Notes: a model not told the origin generated them from the sequence alone. A stretch of DNA of 64,000 nt from Granulicella mallensis MP5ACTX8 (GCF_000178955.2 NC_016631.1:3224001-3288000), one strand, 5' to 3'. Shown: positions 8,067-17,984, numbered from the stretch's first letter. Program-made: numbers and translations.

Positions 8067-11000
8067 TTAGAAGTTGAACTTCGTCGCGAACTCTACGGTG
8101 CGATTTTCATTGACCGTCGACGAGATCACGCCGAAGGAAGAAGGAGTTGTGAGGGAGGAACCGGGCACGCTGAAGTTGGGATGGTTAGCGACGTTGAAGA
8201 CTTCGGCGCGAAGCTGCAGTCTGTAGCGTCCAGCGAGCACGGTGTTCTTTTCAAGGTTCATGTCCCAGTTCTGGTAGTGCGGCCCCCACAGCATGTCATA
8301 GCCGGAGTTGCCGAACTTGTACGCCGGAGGTGGCCCGAAGGCCGGGCTGAGCCTCTCATCTCCAGGCATAGTGGCTGCGCCTGGGATCGCCTTATTGAAC
8401 CACTGCTGACGGGTCTTGACCTTGGGATAGAGCGGCGCACCGAGAATCCGGTCGGCTCTGCCGCTGGCACCGTAGATCTGGGTTCCAGGAGCGGTATAGC
8501 TAACCGAGAACGGCTGTCCAGTCTGAAACGAGGTAACGCCGCCCAGCTGCCAGCCGCCGAGAATCCGGTCGGTGAAAGCGCCTGCATTGCCGAACAACAT
8601 CTTGCCCTTACCGAACGGAAGCCCATACTGGTAGCTCACCTCGAGCGTCTGCGGGGTGATGCTGGAGATATTGCCGTAGGAGTCGCCGATGTTGGTCGGG
8701 TTCTGGTGGTTCTCTACGCCCAGCACCCTGATCCACTGGTACTCGGCGTTGATCAGGAAGCCATGGCTGAAGGCTTTGTGTACGCCCACCTGCAGGGAGT
8801 TGCCGGTCGTGTGATAGAGCGGATCGAAGGCCTCGGTGATGGTCGAGAACTGCTGGAAAGGACGCTTCGACTGTTCGGTGTAGTCGCCCGGAGGAGCATA
8901 GTTGATGTCCGGCTCGGTATTGCCCGGGCCGCCATGGTTGTTCTGGTGGATCGTGCGCTGGCCAACGTACCCGATGCGCAGATCGATCGATCCGGGCAGT
9001 TGGTGCTCCAGGGCCAGGTTGTACTGCTCGGTGTATGGAGCGATGGTTTTGTGCTGCGCGATCACCGACGGATCGGCACCCACCGTGGCGCTGCCGGCGA
9101 ACGGCGCGTTCATCGTAATTGTGGGTGTGTTGGGAGTGTTGGTGTAGTTGACGCTGGTGATGAAGGGCAGGCTGCTGAATCCTCCGCCCACGTAGGACGA
9201 GGGCAGCAGGTTGTAGTACTGGCCTACGGCGCCGCGGATTACGGTCTTGGGACGAATCTCGTACGCGAAGCCGAAGCGTGGCGCGATATTGGTCTTCGCC
9301 TGACCGAGATAGGCATACATGCTGCTCGGCAGGCCGACCGAAGGAGCCAGGACCGAGTACTTCGTATACAGCGGGTTCGTGATCGCCGGATAGGAGTTCG
9401 CGAAGACCACGACCTTGCCCACGCTGGGAACGAACAGCGACTCGGTTCCATAGGGGTTGTCGTACAAGTGCTGCAGGTCGTAGCGAATACCGTAGTTGAG
9501 GGTCAGGTTGTGCAGGATCTTCCAGTCATCCTGAACGTACATGCCGTACTGGCCGGAGTTCCAGCGAACGACGAAATCCTGAGGGTTCGAGGTACCGGTC
9601 GAGTTCGGGTAGCCCAGCAGGAAGTCGGCATAGGCAACTCCCGTGTAGTTGCCGTTGAAAGAGAAGGACCCATGCCCGGACGAATCCTGCCACGAGGTGT
9701 TGTAGAGATACGAGAAACCCGCTTTGACGGTGTGCTTGGGAAAGACCTTGGTAAGCGCCGTGTTCCCTTGATAGGTCTGCTCGAAGTTCTTCGAGCTCCC
9801 TTCGGTGATGCCGGTGATGTTGGTGATGTTGATCGTCGGTGCGGCTGGGAGCAGAATCGGGCCCAGACCGGGGATGATCGACGAGAAGTCAGTCTTGTAG
9901 TTCTGCCCAATGCGGAAGAGCGGCATGTGCATGTAAGAGACGTAGCTGTCGAGCAGCAGCGTCGGAGAGAAGGTATGGCTCCAGCCCACGACAAAGATGT
10001 CGTTGTGTTCGCCATCCTGTGCCACGCCGCCGGCCAGACTCGAAGTCCCTACATCCGCGAAGGGTCCATAAAAAGCACGCAGCCATGTGCCGCGGAGCTG
10101 ATCATGGTCGCTAATCTTATGATCGAAGCGCAGGTTCAGGCGCGAGACCTCGGTGGTATGCGGGATCAGTTCCTGTGTGTTGGCGGCGAGCGTCTGAAAG
10201 GTCGACTGAGGAATGAGGATATTCTGCAGTTGAATGTCAACCGGGTTGAGGGGGACGTTAATGACGTTGCCCGGAAATGGCTGCTTGGTTAGCGGATTGA
10301 TGATGCAAATTCCGCCGCTGCCCGGTGCGCAACCGCCATTCACCAGATAGGCACTAAAGTCTCCCTTACGCTCGGCCGCAGTCGGCTGAGTGCTGCTGAC
10401 AGAAGCCGACTGGGTCAGATGGAAACCTTCATAGCTGGCGAAGAAGAAGCTGCGATTACGACCGTCGTAAAGGTGCGGAATGTAGATGGGACCGCTGAGG
10501 TTCCCGCCGTACTCATTACGCTGATAGGGGGCACGCGCAGGTGCTGAGGCGCGAGGGCCATTGAACCACGACTTGGCCGCGGTGCCCTTGCTGCGATTGA
10601 ATTCAAAGCCTTCCCCATGCAACTGGTTGCCGCCGCTCGCGCTGACGACCACGATCTGATTGGGCTGGTTGAACTCCGCCGGAGCGCCCTGGTCGATCAC
10701 CTTGAACTGGGAGATCGCATCCAGCGAGGGCACTTCGCCCTGCGCGCGCTGCAGCTCAATCTCCATATTCGTAACGCCGTCAAAGGTATTACCCGCGTCG
10801 CCATAAGAGTTACGCTGGTTGGTACCAAAGGCCAGCGTGACTCCGCGTACCGGCACCTGATCCTGCGCGGCGACATCCTGTACGCCCGGCGTCAGATTGA
10901 TCAGGCCCAGGATGCTGACGTGGCCGTTCAACGGCGTGTTCTGGATCGTCGCGCTGTCGATGACCAGACCCACCGAAGAGGTCTCGGTCTGGATGACCGG

Positions 11001-11429
11001 CGAATCGCTCGTAACCTCGACCGTCTGTTGATCCGATCCGATCTCCAGTCGCGCGTCGATCTGGGCTACCTGATCGATCACCAGCGTGATGTCGCTCTGT
11101 TGGAAGATTTTAAAGCCCTCCTTATCCACCCGGACGCTGTATCTGCCGGGCGCCAACTGGGTGACCGCATACGATCCCACGTGCGAGGTAGTAAGAGTGC
11201 GGATTGCATTGGTATCGATCTGGCGCACGGTCACCGTCGCACCCTCGATTGCAGCGCCGCTGGTATCCGTCACAATTCCGTTAATGGCCCCGGTGATTCC
11301 CTGAGCCAGGAGATTGTGCGGCGTTGCAAGGGTAAGCAGTAAGACCACGCTGCCCACCAGCATCGCAAACCAACTGACTCTCTGGGAGCTTGCGATGCGC
11401 TTTGGCTTCTTAAAGAATGTCTTTCTCAT
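8067..11429 (-). CDS. TonB-dependent receptor 1 with carboxypeptidase-regulatory-like domain (Oar-like)
   Basis: A very large outer-membrane receptor, about 1120 residues. The start at 11429 follows a GAGGAG site (the frame also opens 4 codons earlier). Residues ~15-43 are a signal peptide ending LLAQG. A Cna-B/CarboxypepD_reg-like domain follows (GAINGIVTDTSGAAIEGATV ... PGRYSVRVDKEGF), then a plug (VQDVAAQDQVPVRGV, QRNSYGDAGNTFDGV) and a long beta-barrel ending in EFATKFNF, a typical C-terminal aromatic signature. Oar-like receptors are abundant in Acidobacteria and are thought to bring in large organic ligands with TonB/ExbBD. It is divergent from a membrane regulator gene and is followed by two secreted hydrolases, so the ligand may be a phosphorylated or esterified molecule (inference). 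Confidence 0.9.
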   Translation of the reverse strand: MRKTFFKKPKRIASSQRVSWFAMLVGSVVLLLTLATPHNLLAQGITGAINGIVTDTSGAAIEGATVTVRQIDTNAIRTLTTSHVGSYAVTQLAPGRYSVRVDKEGFKIFQQSDITLVIDQVAQIDARLEIGSDQQTVEVTSDSPVIQTETSSVGLVIDSATIQNTPLNGHVSILGLINLTPGVQDVAAQDQVPVRGVTLAFGTNQRNSYGDAGNTFDGVTNMEIELQRAQGEVPSLDAISQFKVIDQGAPAEFNQPNQIVVVSASGGNQLHGEGFEFNRSKGTAAKSWFNGPRASAPARAPYQRNEYGGNLSGPIYIPHLYDGRNRSFFFASYEGFHLTQSASVSSTQPTAAERKGDFSAYLVNGGCAPGSGGICIINPLTKQPFPGNVINVPLNPVDIQLQNILIPQSTFQTLAANTQELIPHTTEVSRLNLRFDHKISDHDQLRGTWLRAFYGPFADVGTSSLAGGVAQDGEHNDIFVVGWSHTFSPTLLLDSYVSYMHMPLFRIGQNYKTDFSSIIPGLGPILLPAAPTINITNITGITEGSSKNFEQTYQGNTALTKVFPKHTVKAGFSYLYNTSWQDSSGHGSFSFNGNYTGVAYADFLLGYPNSTGTSNPQDFVVRWNSGQYGMYVQDDWKILHNLTLNYGIRYDLQHLYDNPYGTESLFVPSVGKVVVFANSYPAITNPLYTKYSVLAPSVGLPSSMYAYLGQAKTNIAPRFGFAYEIRPKTVIRGAVGQYYNLLPSSYVGGGFSSLPFITSVNYTNTPNTPTITMNAPFAGSATVGADPSVIAQHKTIAPYTEQYNLALEHQLPGSIDLRIGYVGQRTIHQNNHGGPGNTEPDINYAPPGDYTEQSKRPFQQFSTITEAFDPLYHTTGNSLQVGVHKAFSHGFLINAEYQWIRVLGVENHQNPTNIGDSYGNISSITPQTLEVSYQYGLPFGKGKMLFGNAGAFTDRILGGWQLGGVTSFQTGQPFSVSYTAPGTQIYGASGRADRILGAPLYPKVKTRQQWFNKAIPGAATMPGDERLSPAFGPPPAYKFGNSGYDMLWGPHYQNWDMNLEKNTVLAGRYRLQLRAEVFNVANHPNFSVPGSSLTTPSSFGVISSTVNENRTVEFATKFNF

Positions 11430-11716
11430 AACTCTCCTCATTACGCCTCTTCGGAATACATCCCGCGAGCGTGTTGCAAAGGCTGTCCCGATAGCCCTGA
11501 GTATTGGCGAGCTTTTTCATACGCGATAGGGGTTTTCCTTGTGCTCATTCGCTTTGAACCCGTCCCCACCGATATCTGTTTGCGAATCAGGCGAATTGGC
11601 GTGTGTATAGTCGCCCGCGAACCCGGTGTACGATCGCCGCTATACCCGCGCATTTACAGACCATTCATCCTGGCCGCCTAAGATTCGATCTAACGAAGGA
11701 GAATTCAACAGGCATC

Positions 11717-13147
11717 TTGCAGATCCTTGAGCCAACGTCTAAGACCGCAGTAGGGTTGCCCCATCGATTGCCGGACACGGCCGATCGGGGACCGCATCTC
11801 TCCGCGGATGACCAACGCTGGCAGCTCGCGCTGCGCATCGCTGTGAGTCGCTCACTAGGCCGCTCGCAACTGCTTTCAGACTTTCTTCTCTATATTGTTG
11901 AGCGCAGCATCCAGGGCCGCCGCGGTGAGATCACCGAACAGCAGATTGGCGTCGCGGTTTTTGGCCGGGCCGAAGACTACAACTCGAACGACGACAATAT
12001 TGTTCGCAGCTATGCGCGCAAGCTGCGCAAACGCATCGACGATTACTACGCGAGCGAAGGCAGAGAGGAGACGCTCCGGCTGGAGATTCCACGCGGTGGC
12101 TACACACCCATCTTCGTCGAGCACGTCTCGCCCTCGGCGATTGCTCCCGAGACTTCTCTCGACGTCGGGCCTCTGGAAATTGAGCCTCTGGAAGAGGAAG
12201 TAGCCGATGAGTTAAGACGGGAACCCCAATTCGCACGGTCTGCCGAGGTCGTACCTGCCTCCACACTTCATCCCAGCCGTTCGTTCACTCCAGGCATGTT
12301 CTTTACGCTTCTCCTGGGAATACTCCTCGGCGTTGGCGCGATGCTGCTGAAACAATCCCACCTCTTCGTCTCTCGCGCGGAAGCCACATCGCACACTTTG
12401 TGGGCGGAGCTATTCAGCTCCAGGCGCGACACGTTCATTGTTCCCTCTGACGCAGGTCTGGTCATCATGCAGCGGCTTGTCGATCGGCCCGTCCCTCTGA
12501 CCAACTACGTCAATGGGACCTATCGCACCAAGCTCAAGGCCAACGATCTACCCAACGCCGACGAGATCCTCAAACTCGGCAGCCGGCGTTATACCAACGT
12601 TGTAGATCTGGATCTGGCCGCTCATCTGGCGCAACTGCGCGAGGTCGTGCCGGAGCGAATGTTCCTTCGGTATGCTCGCGATCTGCGCATGGACGACCTG
12701 CGCACCGGCAACGCGATCCTGATCGGCTCCGATGAGTCCGATCCGTGGATTCAGCTCTTCAATCCGCAACTCCAGCTCTCCTTTGAGTATGAGCCGAACT
12801 CCGACCGGCCTTCGGGCTTTGTCAATTCTTCTCCGCGTCCCGGCGAGCCCGCGCTCTACACCACCAACGGACAGGAAGACCGCACCTTCGGCATCATCGC
12901 CTACAGGCCCAACCTCACCGGCACTGGCCACGTGTTGATCGTCGCGGGTCTGAATACAGCGGGCACGCAGGCCGCAGCCGCTTTCCTGCTCGATCCATCG
13001 ACGATGATGCCGACTCTCCAGCGGGCGAGACTGGCTGACGGAACACTTCAGCCCTTCGAACTGCTGGTCAGTGCCGGCAATGTCGCGACCAACGCCTCCA
13101 CACCCCACCTGGTGATCGAGCGCATCGGTCTGCCTGCTGCGCATTGA
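11717..13147 (+). CDS. Single-pass membrane regulator with N-terminal winged-helix-like domain (paired with TonB receptor 1)
   Basis: About 476 residues. An AAGGAG at 11696-11701 favours the TTG at 11717, although the frame is open from a GTG at 11603. The cytoplasmic part carries the conserved module seen at the N-terminus of many acidobacterial and rhizobial 'TolB-like/adenylate-cyclase-like' proteins: FLLYIVE, IGVAVFGR, DDNIVRSYARKLRKRI, YY and RGGYTPIF, probably a winged-helix DNA-binding fold. One membrane helix lies near residues ~190-212 (MFFTLLLGILLGVGAMLL). The ~260-residue periplasmic part contains GNAILIGSDESDPW and HVLIVAGLNTAGTQAAA. It is transcribed away from TonB receptor 1 and shares architecture and motifs with 17985-19235. 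A ToxR/CadC-like role in receptor control is inferred. Confidence 0.75.
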   Translation: MQILEPTSKTAVGLPHRLPDTADRGPHLSADDQRWQLALRIAVSRSLGRSQLLSDFLLYIVERSIQGRRGEITEQQIGVAVFGRAEDYNSNDDNIVRSYARKLRKRIDDYYASEGREETLRLEIPRGGYTPIFVEHVSPSAIAPETSLDVGPLEIEPLEEEVADELRREPQFARSAEVVPASTLHPSRSFTPGMFFTLLLGILLGVGAMLLKQSHLFVSRAEATSHTLWAELFSSRRDTFIVPSDAGLVIMQRLVDRPVPLTNYVNGTYRTKLKANDLPNADEILKLGSRRYTNVVDLDLAAHLAQLREVVPERMFLRYARDLRMDDLRTGNAILIGSDESDPWIQLFNPQLQLSFEYEPNSDRPSGFVNSSPRPGEPALYTTNGQEDRTFGIIAYRPNLTGTGHVLIVAGLNTAGTQAAAAFLLDPSTMMPTLQRARLADGTLQPFELLVSAGNVATNASTPHLVIERIGLPAAH

Positions 13148-13156
13148 GATAGCCAG

Positions 13157-13552
13157 TCAGGATCGATGTGCGAATGCGGCAGACGGACCAGCGATTGAAT
13201 CGGCCTCATCCCCGAGGTCCATGGCTGCGATGAGACCGTTCTTCACGGTGAACACATGAAGAACCTCGCTGTCGGAAAGAACTTCTCCTTGAAGGCTCTT
13301 GACGAGTTGGTGCACCCTGAAGCGGGTCTTGCCTCCGTCTTCCTCGGTCATTGCAAGCGGTTCGACATGGGGATCGAACTCACTCCATTGTCGAGTCCAA
13401 TAGCCGCGGATCTCTTCTTTTCCGACAACCTTGCCGCCCTCCGAAGCCTTAGGCCAGCTCACGTCTTGCGTCATCAGTGCTAATGCACCGTCGATGTCCC
13501 GCTTGTTGAATGCGGTGTACGCCTGCTCAATAAGGAGCTTAGTGTCTGCCAT
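13157..13552 (-). CDS. SnoaL-like / nuclear transport factor 2 family protein
   Basis: A 131-residue NTF2-fold protein: the N-terminal helix IEQAYTAFNKRDIDGALALM leads into MTQDVSWP, then GKEEIRGYWTRQW and a beta-sheet with FRVHQLVKSLQGEVLSDSEV. This is the usual layout of SnoaL-like ketosteroid-isomerase-fold proteins, a family in which fold does not predict function. It ends 9 bp from the stop of the convergent regulator gene, so the two 3' ends nearly touch. No operon partner is obvious. Identification of the fold is fairly safe; biochemical role is unknown. Confidence 0.75.
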   Translation of the reverse strand: MADTKLLIEQAYTAFNKRDIDGALALMTQDVSWPKASEGGKVVGKEEIRGYWTRQWSEFDPHVEPLAMTEEDGGKTRFRVHQLVKSLQGEVLSDSEVLHVFTVKNGLIAAMDLGDEADSIAGPSAAFAHRS

Positions 13553-13680
13553 TCATCCTCCGATAACGATTGCCATGCATTCGATTATTGTCCTTCAATG
13601 CGGTAAGGCTACGTTGCTTCTACGGAGACAGGTGACGATCTTGTCAACAGATCAGTTACGGAAGCCGATCATGGGGACAA

Positions 13681-14103
13681 GGGCTGTCATCAAACTGATA
13701 TTCGATAGGAAGGTTGAGCCGTGCAAATATCTTCCTAAGGCAAGGCCCGGAAGGGCCGGGTTTCAGCCGGGCCGCAAGAACTGGGCACAATCTCTTTCCT
13801 TCCATTCTGCCGAAGGCCGGAGCAAAGGCGCAGCCGAAGCGACTGAATTGCTTTCTTCTATGCGGACGAGACTGTACAGGAATCACCAAGACTGTATTCC
13901 GAGGCTGAGGCGGCCTGTTTCGCCACGACTAAGGAAAGCAATTCAGTCGTTGCGGCTACGCCTTCACTCCGGCCTTCGGCAGAGCGGAAGGGATCTGTGC
14001 TCCACTTCTACGGCCTGGCTGAAGCCAGGCCCTTCCGATCCCTGCCTCGACAAACTGTTTGCACCCTTCGTTTCCACGACTAGAACAGTTTGATGACAGG
14101 CCC
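13681..14103. repeat. Inverted pair of ~170-bp interspersed repeats
   Basis: Arms at 13681-13854 and 13935-14103 are imperfect reverse complements separated by an 80-nt spacer. The outer ends match strongly (GGGCTGTCATCAAACTG against CAGTTTGATGACAGGCCC), as do the inner ends (GACTGAATTGCTTT / AAAGCAATTCAGTC). The middle shares a TCTGCCGAAGGCCGGAG block. Each arm also contains a small GC-rich hairpin around TTCAGCC whose stem bases differ between arms but largely still pair. No coding sequence is recognisable in the element. It fills most of the 680-bp gap between the SnoaL-like gene and TonB receptor 2, and looks like two opposed copies of a REP/MITE-like unit. Confidence 0.75.
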
Positions 14104-14233
14104 TAGGCAGTGGCGAGGTTAATCGAAGGGTGAAATAGTTCTACAAAAGTCCATGCAGGCGACTGCTCGTCCAGTGGGTACATGCCCTTTTCGCGAACCT
14201 CTTCTTTGCATGCAAGTGGCACCTTGAAGATCT

Positions 14234-17200
14234 TTAGTATTCGAGCTTCAGAGAAAACTGAATCTGACGGGAGTTGCCATTCGTTCGATTGATCTGGCCA
14301 AAGCCCGCCCCAAGGATTGTGTTCGACGGAAGCCCCATGTTCACGACGTTGAACAGGTTGAAAAACTCAGCCTTGAACTGCAGGTTGGTAAGTTCAGCGC
14401 CAGATCGTCTTCTTCCGATCGGCGTGTCTTTGACCAAAGAAAAGTCATAATCGTAATAGGCTGGCCCCCGGAAAGTATTCCGTCCGAGAGTTCCAAAGCT
14501 CCCATGATTAGGCCCCGTTCCTCCCGGAACGTTAATGGGTATTGAGAAAAAAGAAGCGTTATCGCTTCCACGCCCGAAGTAGTCCTCTCTCTTGGACCTC
14601 GCAGTGGATAGCGATGGCTTTGCAATCTGATTGGGCCTGTCCGTATTGGCCGACCCTGCACCCGTTTGCTGAATTCCCGAATAAACCGTAAAAGGTGTAC
14701 CGCCAGACAGCGATGAAATGCTGATCAACTGCCAGCCGCGAGTAAGTTTACGGCTCACGTGATTCAACGGGTGGATCGCATCCACCGGAAGAGACTGCGT
14801 GAGACTCAGTGAGAATGAATTCGTTGTGTCGAATACGGACGGACCGCGTTCCGGGTGAGTATCGAAAGGATTTTGAGGCGCTGCCTGCGCTATGGCTCCC
14901 ACGGTGCTGGTGGCGGAGGTCCCGCCAACACTGCTGGTATCGTCGATCGACTTCGACCAGGTGTAGTTCGCCTGGAAGGCAGGTCCACCATGCGGAGTTC
15001 GACCCTGCCCTGAGACCTGTAGAGCGTTGTACGAGGAGTGCGAAGTCGCCGTCATCTCGCCTTCGGTTCCGAACCCGCCTACAGCCTGGCCGGCGGCATT
15101 GAAGTTTGTGTAAGGTGCAAATTGCGCTGTCGCGCCAGGATAGGCGTTGGGAAAGGCTACGCGGGGAAGCCTATAAGCGGTTGTGCCTATATAAGTGGCA
15201 GAGAGCGTCACTTGTCCCACGGACTGTTCCAGGCCAAGGGACCACGTGCCGAGCCCCGCGTTCCCAAAGTTCCTGCTGATTCCCCCTACGTTGAGCGGGG
15301 TTGTTTCTCCTTCAGAAGCATCTGCAATTCCCTGCTCCAGACGATCGATATCAACTTCCGTGTTGGCGGGGACATCGTTGGGCCGTCGATTGGCAAAGAT
15401 GTCAGTACCGTCCGGCGTATAGACGCGGGGTAACTGGGCTGGAGTGAACTGAAATCCGTAGGGGACCAATGCCGTCGGTCCAGCCGTCACCCTGGGGTAG
15501 AACACGAACGGCAGATTGCCCGTTATCATGTTGTCTTGCCAGAGATTGGGCGGAATCGTACTCAAAGCCGCACCGGCATGGAGTACCAGGGTCGGGCGCA
15601 AGCGGTAGTCAGCTTGCAGACGTGGCGCCCAATTGTTCATTCGCGTACGGTACCTGGGTTCAGGATTAATCAAGAAAACCTGGCCTCCGCCAGGAGATGG
15701 ATAAAATCCGGAAGTGCGGTGAGCCCGATCCGATATCGGCGTGTAGAGCTCGAAGCGCAGTCCATAACCGATCGTAAGGCGGCTTGTAGCTTTCCAGGTA
15801 TCTTCCACGTAGGCGGCGATTGACGTTCGGTTTACCCCGGTGGCACCTATATTTTGGCCATTTGAGAAGTAGCTGGGTGCAACAGCTCGTGTGTACGCGA
15901 ACGCGCTTCCGGTAAGGAACGCTGACAGGGTATCGGGCAGAGGGTCTCCCCTATTGATCGTGTGAGAACCGCTTGCCGATGCGATTTTAACTGCGGAGTA
16001 CGCTGTTCCTCCGCCAAAGTCATATTCCCCGTTGGGGCTGGATCCGAAATAGCCGGAGTCGCGGTTCAGTCGAATCTCCGCACCAAGCTTGACCGTATGG
16101 ACGTTGCGCGAGAACGTTACATTCTCTCGAGCCTGGAATAAGTTTCCGTAGTCTCTGGAGACAGAACCGCCTGGGGCATTGAACGGCTCGAAGAGAGCGT
16201 CGTTGAATTTGACGGCGGGGTCCGTTGTATTGGGAGTCGGGAAAGAGGGGGTCGTTCGAATAACACTCAGCGACGACTCGAACATGAGGCTCGGCGATGC
16301 AGTGTGTATCCAGGTCAACACGCCATTGCGCTGGTGATCGACATATTCCACACCGAAGCTCGGATCTATCACCGTTTGATCCGGATTCGTCGTTGGGCCG
16401 CTGAGATTGTCGAGAGAGAATCGCGCCATCCAGTGGTCCTTCGCACCGCTTTGAAAATCAAGCCTGCCGGAAAACTGATCTGCATCCGTGTTCACCTTGG
16501 ATGAAGTTGCATAGGTGTTCGCACCAAAGGTTCCGGCTGAATAGTTAGGCAGCGGGTATCGGGCCAGTATCTGGCCGATCGAGGAGTTCACCGGAACAAA
16601 GAGCGTGTCGCCTGGGAATGCCGTCGTATCCATGCCCGATCGCTGTTCTGCAGTGGGAACAGAAAGAACCTGGGTCGTTCCCAGGACCTGGCGGAAGCCC
16701 TGGTACTCGATGAAGTAAAAGATCTGCTTGCTGTTGCCGAGCCAACGAGAGACCGGAACAGGGCCGCCATTCGTAAATCCAAACTCATTTCTTCTGAAGG
16801 GTGGGATGCGCCCCGGACTTACCGGGGAAGGATGATCGAAGTAGTTGCGGGCATCGAGCGAGGAGTTTCGCAGAAACTCGAAGAACGATCCATGCAGGTC
16901 GCTTGTTCCGGATCGAGTCAAGATATCGGTATAGCCAGAGGCGCCACGCCCTATTTCGGCCGGCATCACTCCGGACGACGATTTCAGGTCAAGTATCGCG
17001 TCGACATTGAAATTAGTGAACGTCCCGCCACCCATTTCGGGGTCACTGATGTCCGCTCCATCAAGAGAGAAAGTTGCCTCCACCCCTCGCTGGCCGTTGA
17101 TCGCGAACTGCTGGGTGAAGTTTGAGGCTCCATTGGTGTCGCTGGACGTTCCCGCAGCGAGTAGCAGAATTTGGCTGAAGTCTCTTTTATTGAGCGGGAT

Positions 17201-17656
17201 TTCACTCACTCCCTTATTCGTGAGTTGATCGGTGTCAACGACTCTTCCGATCTCCGTGTTGACCATCTCCACCGAGCCGTCGCGGCCCAGCTTGAGCGTT
17301 ACGCCTACAGCCGCTGAGGGGATAGAGACCTGGGTCACGCTGCGGTAGAAGTTCCCAGCGGAACGAACCGTCACGGAGTAGAGGCCGGCATTTACGCTTT
17401 GGAACGAAAAAGCCCCTTCTGTATTTACAGCTGCGGAATAGTGATTCGTGCCCGAGTCGAGCAGCACCGTTCCCTCTTTTGCGGGCAGGAACCGGTCCGT
17501 GCGAAGGACACCGTTCCAATTTGAGGTGGGCGCCTGCGCCCAAAGGGCAAACGAGCGAGCGTTATTAAAAGGAAGAAGCATTCTCAAAACGACACAAAGA
17601 GAGAAAAGAATGCCGATTCTGTATGAGCTGCTGTTGGCTGACATGGGGAATCTCAT
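14234..17656 (-). CDS. TonB-dependent receptor 2 with carboxypeptidase-regulatory-like domain (Oar-like)
   Basis: A 1140-residue outer-membrane receptor. A hydrophobic signal segment lies at ~12-40 (ending FALWAQA), followed by a beta-sandwich domain (TEGAFSFQSVNAGLYSVTVRSAGNF). The plug has GVSEIPLNKRDFSQILLLAAGT, QFAINGQRGVEATFSLDGADI and SGVMPAEIGRGASGY. A long barrel follows, ending QIQFSLKLEY. The plug motifs are more canonical than in receptor 1 (8067-11429). No degradative enzyme gene flanks it, so the ligand is unclear. A divergent regulator of the same family as the one beside receptor 1 starts 328 bp away, which suggests both pairs share one regulatory logic. Confidence 0.9.
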   Translation of the reverse strand: MRFPMSANSSSYRIGILFSLCVVLRMLLPFNNARSFALWAQAPTSNWNGVLRTDRFLPAKEGTVLLDSGTNHYSAAVNTEGAFSFQSVNAGLYSVTVRSAGNFYRSVTQVSIPSAAVGVTLKLGRDGSVEMVNTEIGRVVDTDQLTNKGVSEIPLNKRDFSQILLLAAGTSSDTNGASNFTQQFAINGQRGVEATFSLDGADISDPEMGGGTFTNFNVDAILDLKSSSGVMPAEIGRGASGYTDILTRSGTSDLHGSFFEFLRNSSLDARNYFDHPSPVSPGRIPPFRRNEFGFTNGGPVPVSRWLGNSKQIFYFIEYQGFRQVLGTTQVLSVPTAEQRSGMDTTAFPGDTLFVPVNSSIGQILARYPLPNYSAGTFGANTYATSSKVNTDADQFSGRLDFQSGAKDHWMARFSLDNLSGPTTNPDQTVIDPSFGVEYVDHQRNGVLTWIHTASPSLMFESSLSVIRTTPSFPTPNTTDPAVKFNDALFEPFNAPGGSVSRDYGNLFQARENVTFSRNVHTVKLGAEIRLNRDSGYFGSSPNGEYDFGGGTAYSAVKIASASGSHTINRGDPLPDTLSAFLTGSAFAYTRAVAPSYFSNGQNIGATGVNRTSIAAYVEDTWKATSRLTIGYGLRFELYTPISDRAHRTSGFYPSPGGGQVFLINPEPRYRTRMNNWAPRLQADYRLRPTLVLHAGAALSTIPPNLWQDNMITGNLPFVFYPRVTAGPTALVPYGFQFTPAQLPRVYTPDGTDIFANRRPNDVPANTEVDIDRLEQGIADASEGETTPLNVGGISRNFGNAGLGTWSLGLEQSVGQVTLSATYIGTTAYRLPRVAFPNAYPGATAQFAPYTNFNAAGQAVGGFGTEGEMTATSHSSYNALQVSGQGRTPHGGPAFQANYTWSKSIDDTSSVGGTSATSTVGAIAQAAPQNPFDTHPERGPSVFDTTNSFSLSLTQSLPVDAIHPLNHVSRKLTRGWQLISISSLSGGTPFTVYSGIQQTGAGSANTDRPNQIAKPSLSTARSKREDYFGRGSDNASFFSIPINVPGGTGPNHGSFGTLGRNTFRGPAYYDYDFSLVKDTPIGRRRSGAELTNLQFKAEFFNLFNVVNMGLPSNTILGAGFGQINRTNGNSRQIQFSLKLEY

Positions 17657-17984
17657 GACTACTTTCGTTCCGCGGAATCAGAAAGGATGACTCTATTCAC
17701 TACGGCGCAACGTCATAAGAGCTATCGGGTAGGAACCAATTCATCGCTGGATAGGTGCCTCTTTTTGAAGGACTTACCGCAGGTAGCCAGGGGATCAAAA
17801 GGAATGTATGATACCCCCAAATCCTGGTTGTCAATATGGAATAATCAGGGGTTGCTGTTGGTCCCCGGCTCTATGCCGTCGTTGGTAGGTTTTGCATCCC
17901 TGCTTTTGCGTGGCAACGCGTCGAGGTGGACGCAGCGCCCGTCTCCAAACCCGAAAAGCAGGAAGAGAATCAGCAGAACTCACG
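17657..17984. other. Divergent intergenic region between TonB receptor 2 and its membrane regulator
   Basis: A 328-bp gap between two divergently transcribed genes, so it should hold both promoters and any operator. A purine-rich AAAGGAATGTATGATA stretch and an AT-rich TTGTCAATATGGAATAATC segment stand out near 17797-17853. I found no clean palindrome or confident -35/-10 pair. The regulator's frame is open here from a TTG at 17892, but the ATG at 17985 is the better start. Confidence 0.4.

Noticed and set aside
8181-10292. Long plus-strand open frame of about 700 codons opposite TonB receptor 1
   Set aside because: It is antisense to a clearly coding receptor and reads as Arg/Val/Gly-rich sequence without motifs; a product of GC-rich codon usage. 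The same holds for long antisense frames at 5483-6661, 47729-48883, 58160-59305 and 61985-63139.
13431-14093. Plus-strand open frame of 220 codons across the inverted repeat
   Set aside because: It runs through both repeat arms and the antisense of the SnoaL-like gene; composition is repeat-derived and no motif or RBS supports it.
17892-17984. Upstream extension of the second membrane regulator from a TTG
   Set aside because: No RBS at the TTG and the extra ~31 residues (Arg/Cys-rich) are unlike the start of the paralogue; ATG 17985 fits better.
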